From positions 1 to 5,763 of the forward strand of contig JAABTC010000129.1 of the NCBI GenBank assembly GCA_011390055.1: 5,763 nt of DNA. The letters run 5' to 3'. Positions 1-5,065 of the stretch are shown piece by piece (the first letter of the stretch is position 1; every line of letters starts with the position of its first letter). Below the pieces are notes generated by a model, which ran no database searches, was not told the origin of the DNA, and worked only from the letters and a program-made list of their open reading frames with translations. Source of the DNA: Burkholderiales bacterium (GTDB lineage: Bacteria; Pseudomonadota; Gammaproteobacteria; Burkholderiales; Burkholderiaceae_C). The position numbers were made by a program, and so were the translations under genes.

Positions 1-1
1 G

Positions 2-1279
2 GTCACGCCCGCGCTGATCGTGATGAAGCGCGGCCCGATGGGCTGCACCGCTTACCCCGGCCCGATCCCCGGCGCCCTCGACGACGGCCTCAACGGCCCG
101 GGTTTTCCGGTCGACGTGTTCAACGTGCTCGGTGCCGGCGACGCCTTCATGGCCGGCCTGCTGCGCGGCTGGGTGCGCGGCGAACCCCTGCCCAATGCCT
201 TGCGCTACGCCAATGCCTGCGGCGCGATCGTGGTCTCGCGCCATGGCTGCGCACCGGCCATGCCGAGCTGGACCGAGCTTGCACACTTCATGGCGCACGG
301 CTCGCCGCACCGCAAGCTGCGCGAAGACGCCGACCTGGAGCACCTGCACCGCGCCTCGACGCGGCAGCGCGCCTGGCCTTCGGTGGCCGCCCTGGCCTTC
401 GACCACCGCGCGCAGTTCGAAGCGCTCGCCGCGCAGCACGGCGTGGCGCGCGAGCGCATCGGCCACTTCAAAGGCCTGGTGGCGCAGGCTGCCGGGCTCG
501 GCCACGATGCTGCGCGCGCCTCGACGGTGGACGCCGCCACGTTCCCCTTGCCGGGCGTGCTGGTCGACGGCCGTTACGGGCCCGCGGTGCTGTCCGGCCT
601 GGCCGGCCGCGGCGTCTGGATCGGCCGCCCGGTGGAGCTCCCGGGCTCGCGCCCGCTGGCCTTCGACGACGGGCCCAACATCGACCTGACCCTGCGCAGC
701 TGGCCGGTCGACCATGTGGTCAAGTGCCTGGTGTCGCACCACCCCGACGACGAGGCAGGCCTGGCCGAGCAGCAGCTGGCAAGCCTCGAGCGGCTGGCTG
801 CAGCCTGCCAGGCCAGCGGCCATGAACTCCTCATCGAGCTGATCCCGCCGAACGACCTGCCGAGCCCGCCCGGGCGAGCCACCCCGCTGGTCCGCGCGCT
901 GACGCAGGTGTATGCGCGCGGCGTGCGACCTGACTGGTGGAAGCTGCCACCGCCTGCCGATGCGGCAGCCTGGCAGGCCCTGGCGGACGTGATCACCGAC
1001 CACGACCCGCACTGCCGCGGCGTGCTGCTGCTCGGCTTGGAGGCCAGCGAAGACGCATTGCGACGCAGCTTCGAGCTTGCGGCTGCGCAGCCCCTGTGCA
1101 AGGGCTTCGCGGTGGGTCGTTCGATCTTCGCCGACGCAGCGGCGCGCTGGTTCGCCGGCACGCTCGACGACATGGGCGTGGTGGCCGACGTGGCCGAGCG
1201 TTACCGGCGCCTGATCCTGCTGTGGTGCGGCGCGCGACGCGCCGCGCTGACTTCAACCTCCAAGGAGACTTCGACATGA
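2..1279 (+). CDS. iolC: Bifunctional 5-dehydro-2-deoxygluconokinase / DUF2090 aldolase-like protein (IolC fusion), 5'-truncated by the window edge
   Basis: The frame is open from base 2, so the gene starts left of the window; 425 residues remain, and roughly the first 200 of a fusion of about 640 should be missing. Fragment residues 1-95 are the C-terminal part of a PfkB/ribokinase-family kinase, with KRGPMG followed by the GAGD motif whose catalytic Asp is residue 47 (bases 140-142). From about residue 105 the protein becomes a DUF2090 domain: FDHR at 133-136, DHVVKCLV with Lys 241 (bases 722-724) as the probable Schiff-base lysine by analogy with LacD-type class I aldolases, WWKLPPP around residue 314, and a GFAVGRSIF phosphate-loop-like motif near bases 1103-1129. 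In myo-inositol catabolism IolC phosphorylates 5-dehydro-2-deoxy-D-gluconate, and the fused domain is thought to cleave the product to DHAP and malonic semialdehyde. The proteins are cytoplasmic. The family call is firm; the aldolase lysine is inferred. The stop overlaps the next start. Confidence 0.9.
   Translation, partial: VTPALIVMKRGPMGCTAYPGPIPGALDDGLNGPGFPVDVFNVLGAGDAFMAGLLRGWVRGEPLPNALRYANACGAIVVSRHGCAPAMPSWTELAHFMAHGSPHRKLREDADLEHLHRASTRQRAWPSVAALAFDHRAQFEALAAQHGVARERIGHFKGLVAQAAGLGHDAARASTVDAATFPLPGVLVDGRYGPAVLSGLAGRGVWIGRPVELPGSRPLAFDDGPNIDLTLRSWPVDHVVKCLVSHHPDDEAGLAEQQLASLERLAAACQASGHELLIELIPPNDLPSPPGRATPLVRALTQVYARGVRPDWWKLPPPADAAAWQALADVITDHDPHCRGVLLLGLEASEDALRRSFELAAAQPLCKGFAVGRSIFADAAARWFAGTLDDMGVVADVAERYRRLILLWCGARRAALTSTSKETST
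1262..1267 (+). promoter_or_regulatory. Ribosome binding site deciding the start of the reductase gene
   Basis: AAGGAG lies 8 bases before ATG 1276, inside the last codons of the iolC fusion. It supports ATG 1276 over an in-frame ATG far upstream at 937, and suggests translational coupling across the ATGA overlap. Confidence 0.8.
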
Positions 1280-2187
1280 GCGAGACGATCGGCTTCATCG
1301 GCCTGGGCCTGATGGGCCATGGCATGGCCAAGCACCTGCTGGCCAAGGGCTACGCCCTGCGCTTCACCACGCACCGCAACCGCAGCAACATCGACGACCT
1401 GGTGGCCGCGGGCGCGGTCGAAGTGAAGAGCCGCGCCGAACTCGCGCGCGGTGCCACCGCGGTGATCCTGTGCGTCACCGGCTCGCCGCAGGTCGAGGAG
1501 ATCGTCTATGGCAAGGACAGCGGCGAGGGCGGCTTGATGGCGTCGGCCGAAAGCGGCTCGATGGTGATCGACACCTCGACCGCCGAGCCGGCGTCCACCA
1601 CGCGCATCCGCGCCGACTTCGCCGCCCGCGGCGTGACCTACATCGACGCCCCGCTGGCGCGCACGCCGAAGGAGGCCGAGGAAGGCCGGCTCAACACGAT
1701 GGTCGGCGCCACCGATGCAGACTTCGCCCGCGTGCGGCCGATCCTCGCGGCCTACTGCGAGAACATCATCCATGCCGGCCCGCCGGGCCATGGCCATGTG
1801 CTCAAGCTCGTCAACAACATGCTGGCGATGACCCAGGCCGCGGCGATCGCCGAAGCGATGGCTGCTGCCGCGAAGGCGGGCCTGTCGCTGCAGAAGCTGT
1901 TCGACGTGGTGTCGGCCGGCGCGGTCAACTCCGGCATCTTCCAGATGATCGTCGGGCGCATGCTGCAGGGTGACCTGACCGGGCTGAAGTTCGCGATCGC
2001 CAACGGCCAGAAGGACCTGCGCTATTTCACCCACCTGACCGAGATGCTGCCGACCTCGAGCTTCGTGGCCGAGGCCGCGCACCAGAGCTTCGTGCAGGCC
2101 GCCAACCTCGGCCTGGGCGACAAGTTCATCGCCTCGCTGCTCGAGGCCCAGGAACAGATCAACGCGGTACGCATCGTGCCCCGCTGA
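1276..2187 (+). CDS. NAD(P)-dependent oxidoreductase of the 3-hydroxyisobutyrate dehydrogenase (beta-HAD) family
   Basis: The 303-residue length is normal for the family. The N-terminal Rossmann fold carries GLGLMG with glycines 9, 11 and 14. The stretch H-R-N-R at 33-36, in place of an acidic residue after strand beta2, suggests NADP(H) preference (inference). The catalytic lysine is K177 in LKLVNN, with N181 at the conserved +4 position, followed by the all-helical C-terminal domain. The usual S-G-G substrate loop is replaced: residues 124-131 read DAPLARTP. That resembles the R-T loop I recall in E. coli YihU (sulfolactaldehyde / succinic semialdehyde reductase) rather than classical 3-hydroxyisobutyrate dehydrogenase. 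Start ATG 1276 is chosen because the Rossmann fold begins at residue 5, AAGGAG precedes it, and it overlaps the iolC stop. The tight coupling suggests it acts on a product of that protein, possibly malonic semialdehyde. The exact substrate is unknown; tartronate semialdehyde or another acidic aldehyde is possible. Confidence 0.88.
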   Translation: MSETIGFIGLGLMGHGMAKHLLAKGYALRFTTHRNRSNIDDLVAAGAVEVKSRAELARGATAVILCVTGSPQVEEIVYGKDSGEGGLMASAESGSMVIDTSTAEPASTTRIRADFAARGVTYIDAPLARTPKEAEEGRLNTMVGATDADFARVRPILAAYCENIIHAGPPGHGHVLKLVNNMLAMTQAAAIAEAMAAAAKAGLSLQKLFDVVSAGAVNSGIFQMIVGRMLQGDLTGLKFAIANGQKDLRYFTHLTEMLPTSSFVAEAAHQSFVQAANLGLGDKFIASLLEAQEQINAVRIVPR

Positions 2188-2260
2188 GCCCTTCCTTCGA
2201 TACCTCAGGACGGATCGGAAATCCACCGCAAGGTGAACGGGAGTGGTGGTGAGACCCGCG
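2188..2260 (+). other. Short intergenic gap between the reductase and aldo/keto reductase genes
   Basis: These 73 bases hold no terminator-like hairpin with a T-run and no convincing sigma70 promoter, so read-through from the iolC/reductase pair into the aldo/keto reductase is likely. Two purine-rich ribosome-binding candidates are present: AAGGTGA at 2230-2236 (serving GTG 2243) and GGTGAG at 2248-2253 (serving ATG 2261). Confidence 0.5.
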
Positions 2261-3112
2261 ATGAGCACAACGCCTGACCCTGTCCTGCCGCTGCCCAAGC
2301 TCGGCCTGGGTACCTGGCGCATGGGCGAATCGCGCGCCAGTCGGTCGGTCGAAATCGCGGCGATTCGACACGCCATCGAGCTCGGCTACCGGATGATCGA
2401 CACGGCCGAGATGTACGGCGAAGGCGGCGCGGAGGAAGTCGTCGGCATCGCAGTGGCCGAAGCCTTGCGGGCCGGCGACGTGCGACGTGACGAGCTCACG
2501 ATCGTCAGCAAGGTCTACCCGCACAACGCCACCCGGCGCGGCACCGTGCAGGCCTGCGAGCGCAGTTGCCGGCGCCTGCAGCTGGACGCGATCGATCTCT
2601 ACCTGCTGCACTGGCGCGGCGAGCCTGCGCTGGCCGACACGGTGGCCGGCATGCACGCGCTCGCGGCACAGGGCCGCGTCCAGCATTGGGGTGTGAGCAA
2701 CTTCGACGTCGACGACCTGCGCGAGCTCGCCGCGGTGCAAGCTGCGCCCGGATGTGCCGCCAACCAGGTCTGGTTCTCGCTCGGCGAGCGCGGCGCCGCA
2801 CACAGCGTGTTGCCGTGGCTGCGCGAGCACGGCATGACGATGATGGCCTACAGCCCGATCGACCAGGGCCGGCTTGCGGCGGCGCCGGGCCTGGGCGAAC
2901 TGGCCGCGCCGCTGGGGCTCACGCCCGCACAGTTGGCGCTGGCCTGGGTGGTCGCGCAACCGGGCGTGGTTGCCATCCCCAAGGCCCTCAAACATGAACA
3001 CCTGCGCGACAACTGGCATGCCGCGCAGGTGGTGCTGGAGCGCGGCACGATGGCCGCACTCGACAAGCTGTTCCCACCGCCGACGCGCGACAGCGCGCTG
3101 GCGATGAATTGA
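2261..3112 (+). CDS. Aldo/keto reductase, YeaE-like
   Basis: A 283-residue single-domain TIM-barrel NADPH-dependent carbonyl reductase of the AKR superfamily. The catalytic tetrad is complete: D47 and Y52 in IDTAEMYG, K84 in VSKVYP, and H117 in LLHWRG. Other AKR marks are GLGTWRMGE near the N-terminus, GVSNFD after the mid-barrel, YSPID, and a C-terminal VVAIPKA cofactor segment. Remembered sequence similarity to E. coli YeaE, a reductase active on methylglyoxal, is strong along the whole length. ATG 2261 is preferred because GGTGAG sits 7 bases upstream and the barrel begins about ten residues later; an in-frame GTG at 2243 would add six residues and cannot be excluded. The gene follows the iolC/reductase pair in the same direction. 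DHAP-derived methylglyoxal is one plausible substrate, but AKRs are promiscuous, so substrate and link to inositol breakdown are inferred. No separate promoter is visible. Confidence 0.88.
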   Translation: MSTTPDPVLPLPKLGLGTWRMGESRASRSVEIAAIRHAIELGYRMIDTAEMYGEGGAEEVVGIAVAEALRAGDVRRDELTIVSKVYPHNATRRGTVQACERSCRRLQLDAIDLYLLHWRGEPALADTVAGMHALAAQGRVQHWGVSNFDVDDLRELAAVQAAPGCAANQVWFSLGERGAAHSVLPWLREHGMTMMAYSPIDQGRLAAAPGLGELAAPLGLTPAQLALAWVVAQPGVVAIPKALKHEHLRDNWHAAQVVLERGTMAALDKLFPPPTRDSALAMN

Positions 3113-3116
3113 CGCC

Positions 3117-3551
3117 CTACCGGCGCCAGCCGTCGTGGCGCTCGTAGCGGTTCGGCACACCGTCGCCGTCACGGTCCCAGCGCGGGTTGTACACCGGGTC
3201 ACGGCGGTTCGGGATGCCGTCACCGTCGCGGTCCCAGCGGGTCGGCTCCTGGTACACCACGTGTCCGCCGCGCCAGCGCTGGGGGTACGGCTGGCTGTAC
3301 ACCGGCACCGGGCGCACGTAAACGGGCGCGGGCTGGCTGTACACCGGCACCGGGCGCACGTACACCGGCGCGGGCTGGGTGTAGACCGGATAAGGCTGGC
3401 TGTAGACCGGATACGGCTGCGAATAGACCGGGACGCCGATCGGGCCACCGATCGTCACGGACCACTGAACGTCCCCGCGGGCGTGCGACACGCCGGCGGC
3501 AAGGCTGCCCGCCAGGGCCAGCGCACCAACGATGAGGGTCTTGCGGTTCAT
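3117..3551 (-). CDS. Secreted protein with P-V-Y heptad repeats and two calcium-loop-like motifs, unknown function
   Basis: 144 residues. The N-terminus is a clear Sec signal peptide: Met-Asn-Arg-Lys, a hydrophobic core to about residue 20, and S-H-A at 22-24 as the probable cleavage site. After a short V-T-I-G-G segment come seven tandem heptads (residues 41-89) of the form P-V-Y-x-x-P-x, alternating S-Q-P-Y/A and V-R-P-V; this Pro/Tyr/Val tract is likely extended. A linker (90-105) leads to two copies of W-D-R-D-G-D-G-(I/V)-P-N at 106-115 and 125-134. The acidic spacing D107/D109/D111 with D118, and D126/D128/D130 with E137, matches thrombospondin type 3-like calcium loops better than EF-hands, because the hydrophobic residue is one place early. 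The tail is basic and aromatic. There is no catalytic motif, lipobox cysteine or membrane segment beyond the signal, so it is probably periplasmic or extracellular. AGGAG supports the start. The gene converges on the aldo/keto reductase and seems functionally unrelated to it. Confidence 0.82.
   Translation of the reverse strand: MNRKTLIVGALALAGSLAAGVSHARGDVQWSVTIGGPIGVPVYSQPYPVYSQPYPVYTQPAPVYVRPVPVYSQPAPVYVRPVPVYSQPYPQRWRGGHVVYQEPTRWDRDGDGIPNRRDPVYNPRWDRDGDGVPNRYERHDGWRR
3148..3239. repeat. Direct repeat pair encoding the two calcium-loop-like motifs
   Basis: Bases 3148-3182 and 3205-3239 are 35-base direct repeats matching at 30 of 35 positions, offset by 57 bases (19 codons). They encode the two W-D-R-D-G-D-G-x-P-N motifs on the minus strand, pointing to in-frame duplication of a 19-residue module. 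Confidence 0.8.
3285..3431. repeat. Seven in-frame 21-base repeats (P-V-Y heptads), including a near-identical 42-base doublet
   Basis: The 147 bases are exactly seven 21-base units, read on the minus strand as P-V-Y-x-x-P-x. Within them, 3289-3330 and 3331-3372 are adjacent 42-base units differing at only 2 positions, which implies recent duplication of a two-heptad block. All length changes by whole units keep the frame. Confidence 0.85.
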
Positions 3552-3557
3552 GGATCA

Positions 3558-3562
3558 CTCCT
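3558..3562 (-). promoter_or_regulatory. Ribosome binding site of the secreted repeat protein
   Basis: On the minus strand AGGAG ends 6 bases before ATG 3551. It fixes the start, which also gives an ideal signal peptide. Confidence 0.8.
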
Positions 3563-3564
3563 GT

Positions 3565-3611
3565 GTTGTCTCGGGGCGCCGGCAAACAAGCCCCCGGCGT
3601 GCACAGACAAC
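3565..3611 (-). promoter_or_regulatory. Compound inverted repeat in the 5' leader of the secreted repeat protein
   Basis: Outer arms at 3565-3571 and 3605-3611 are perfect 7-base complements (GTTGTCT / AGACAAC). Inside them, CGCCGG at 3577-3582 pairs perfectly with CCGGCG at 3594-3599 over an 11-base loop. An alternative inner helix, GGGGC (3573-3577) with GCCCC (3590-3594), would compete with it. In the minus-strand RNA the outer stem ends 2 bases before the AGGAG sequence. It may act as a translation-control or mRNA-stabilising hairpin, or as a DNA operator; the structure is visible, the role is inferred. Confidence 0.45.
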
Positions 3612-3641
3612 GGCCGGGCGGGCCGCGCGGTGCACCACCCT

Positions 3642-3653
3642 TGCGTCAACGCA
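3642..3653. promoter_or_regulatory. 12-base perfect dyad, possible operator
   Basis: TGCGT-CA-ACGCA is a perfect inverted repeat with a 2-base centre, about 90 bases upstream of the repeat-protein start. It could be a transcription-factor site, but a dyad of this size can occur by chance and I recognise no specific regulator. Confidence 0.2.
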
Positions 3654-3691
3654 GGTAAAGCCGTTGTGAGCGATCGTGTCGCAACGCCCGG

Positions 3692-4984
3692 TTACCTCGG
3701 CACGGCGCGCAGGCTGTCGCACAGCAGGTCGAGCCGGTCGGCGTCGGCGGGCGACAGGTCGCCGGCGCAGAGCCGCGCCGCACGCTCGATCGCATGCAGC
3801 CGGTAGAAGAGCTCGTCTTCGACCGCTTCGACCTCGGTCACGTTCTGCTCGTCGACCGCTTCGGCGTTCCACAACCCACTGGCGTACCAGCCCGTGCGCA
3901 GGCGCCCGAGCAGGAACTGCGCAAGCTCGATCGCTGCACAAAGCGCGGGCGTTTCGACCCCCGCGGCCAGCGCATCGGCACGGTACTGCGCTGCGCGCAA
4001 AGCGCCATCCAGGCGCGCCAACCTGAGCTGCACGTCGACCGCCGAGGGCGCCGGGCACGCCTCGCGCGCCGGATCGAGGGCTTGTGAAGCGCGCTCGGTC
4101 TGCGCTGCGGCCTCGATACGACCGACCCAGCTCAGCTCGAACTCCCCCGGCACCACGCGCAGCGCAATGCTCGCCTGCGCGAGCGCCGGCGTTTCGCCGC
4201 GCAGCACGCCCAGCGTGGCCTCGGTCACAGCCAGCAGGCGGCCGAGCGGCGACACCGCGTCGCGTTTCAGTGCATGCGGGTAGCCCGAACCATCGAGGCG
4301 CTCATGGTGCTCGGCCACCGCGCGTGAAACCGTGGCCGGGTAGTCGGTAAGTTGCGCCAGCAGCAGGCTGCCGACGTGCGGATGGACCACCAGGTGCGCA
4401 TAGCTCTGGGCGTCGAGCCTGCGGTCGGCGTCGGCCTCGCCGTAGCGCGGGTCGATGTACATCTCGCCCAGGTCGTGCAACAAACCGCCCAGCATCGCCA
4501 GGCGCAGCTCGACCGACGAGCCGCCCTGCGCGGCCATCAGGGCGCCCGCCAGCGCCATGCCTTGCACGGCATGGTCGAACGAATCGGGCCGCGAAGCCTG
4601 CCCCGCCGTCAGCAGCAGTTGGGCCACCGCATGCAGCGGCAGGCAGGGCACCTCGCGCAGGATGCGCGAGGCCTGCGGCATCAGCAGCGCCGACAGCGGC
4701 GTGGGGCGCGCCAGCAAGGCCTCGGTGCACCAGAGCAGCGACTGCGCGGTGACGCCATCTTCGGCGAGCAGGCAGGCTTCGAGCGGGCTGCGCAGCTGGC
4801 GGTCGAGCAGCTTGCGTTGCAGGGCGTGCGACACCGGCTGGTCACGCGCCCACAACTTGGTGCCGGAAATGTCGAAAATGTCACGCGAAGCGATGATGCT
4901 CTTGGTCTGGCTGGCTTCGAGGATGGTGGCCAACGCGTGCGGATTCGCAGTTGCGAAATCAATGCGGCGGGCGGGCAGGTTCAT
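3692..4984 (-). CDS. HD-GYP-type domain protein with altered signature residues; putative c-di-GMP phosphodiesterase-like protein
   Basis: 430 residues from ATG 4984, preferred over in-frame ATG 5017 because GGAG lies 5 bases upstream. Residues 1-120 form a mostly helical N-terminal region I cannot assign. Residues about 135-260 are an HD-GYP-like core: H138, the HD pair H170-D171 in LLHDLGEMYIDP, HP at 201-202, and H226-H227 in HHERLDGSGYP (GYP 234-236). HD-GYP proteins hydrolyse cyclic di-GMP with a metal centre. Two usual signature positions differ: the Lys of HDxGK is Glu 174, and the Asp expected in the A-V-x-D segment after GYP is Glu 255. Most metal ligands are therefore retained, so activity is plausible but uncertain. 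Residues about 265-430 are helical, Ala/Leu-rich and unassigned. No transmembrane segment or receiver domain is visible, so a cytoplasmic protein is likely. It lies downstream of the EEP-family gene on the same strand, 81 bases away, and may be co-transcribed with it. Confidence 0.8.
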   Translation of the reverse strand: MNLPARRIDFATANPHALATILEASQTKSIIASRDIFDISGTKLWARDQPVSHALQRKLLDRQLRSPLEACLLAEDGVTAQSLLWCTEALLARPTPLSALLMPQASRILREVPCLPLHAVAQLLLTAGQASRPDSFDHAVQGMALAGALMAAQGGSSVELRLAMLGGLLHDLGEMYIDPRYGEADADRRLDAQSYAHLVVHPHVGSLLLAQLTDYPATVSRAVAEHHERLDGSGYPHALKRDAVSPLGRLLAVTEATLGVLRGETPALAQASIALRVVPGEFELSWVGRIEAAAQTERASQALDPAREACPAPSAVDVQLRLARLDGALRAAQYRADALAAGVETPALCAAIELAQFLLGRLRTGWYASGLWNAEAVDEQNVTEVEAVEDELFYRLHAIERAARLCAGDLSPADADRLDLLCDSLRAVPR

Positions 4985-4989
4985 GAGCA

Positions 4990-4993
4990 CTCC
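4990..4993 (-). promoter_or_regulatory. Ribosome binding site deciding the HD-GYP gene start
   Basis: On the minus strand GGAG lies 5 bases before ATG 4984. The alternative ATG at 5017 has only a weak AGGCG-like sequence ahead of it and would add 11 residues. Confidence 0.6.
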
Positions 4994-4997
4994 GTTC

Positions 4998-5065
4998 GGG
5001 TCGGTCACAGCCCACATATCGGCGCCTGGCGCGCCGGATTGAGGACCGAATCGCCGCGCCGACCC
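4998..5065 (-). other. Gap between the EEP-family and HD-GYP genes with nested inverted repeats
   Basis: GGGTCGG at 4998-5004 is a perfect complement of CCGACCC at 5059-5065, and between them CGGCGC (5020-5025) pairs with GCGCCG (5031-5036) over a 5-base loop. In the minus-strand RNA the inner hairpin is followed by AUAUGUGG, not a U-run, so it is not a standard intrinsic terminator. In sequence this GC-rich, such pairings may be chance. Confidence 0.3.

Larger units (their letters stand above)
3552..3691 (-). other. Intergenic region upstream of the secreted repeat protein
   Basis: 140 bases separate the HD-GYP stop from the repeat-protein start. The stretch should hold the promoter and leader of the repeat gene. 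I could not find a convincing sigma70 -35/-10 pair in this GC-rich stretch. It contains the leader hairpin (3565-3611), a 12-base dyad (3642-3653) and the Shine-Dalgarno sequence at 3558-3562. No hairpin followed by a T-run was seen for terminating the HD-GYP transcript. Confidence 0.5.

Noticed and set aside
937..1275. Upstream extension of the reductase frame to ATG 937
   Set aside because: The extra 113 residues are an Arg/Ala-rich shadow of the DUF2090 domain. The Rossmann fold and AAGGAG point to ATG 1276.
2..2187. Sulfoglycolysis (yihV-yihT-yihU-like) operon
   Set aside because: The kinase end and the fused DUF2090 domain look like IolC fusion proteins of inositol catabolism, not YihV/YihT. 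Only the logic and the reductase loop resemble sulfoglycolysis.
1201..2376. Long minus-strand open frame (391 codons) antisense to the beta-HAD reductase
   Set aside because: Its translation is His/Arg/Gly-rich with no recognisable motif; the plus strand carries a complete Rossmann enzyme.
3285..3431. CRISPR-like repeat array
   Set aside because: The units are contiguous, without unique spacers, and encode an in-frame heptad tract behind a signal peptide.
2159..3448. Long minus-strand open frame (429 codons) antisense to the aldo/keto reductase and overlapping the repeat gene
   Set aside because: It is low-complexity Arg/Ala/His-rich, has no domain, and overlies a well-supported AKR. High-GC codon bias and the in-frame 21-base repeats explain the absence of stops.
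3135..3806. Plus-strand open frame across the repeat gene and the intergenic gap
   Set aside because: Its translation is an Arg/Val/His-rich shadow of the repeats, without signal peptide or ribosome binding site; the minus-strand reading has both.
5020..5036. Intrinsic terminator between the EEP and HD-GYP genes
   Set aside because: The 6-bp stem with 5-base loop is not followed by a T-run on the minus strand.
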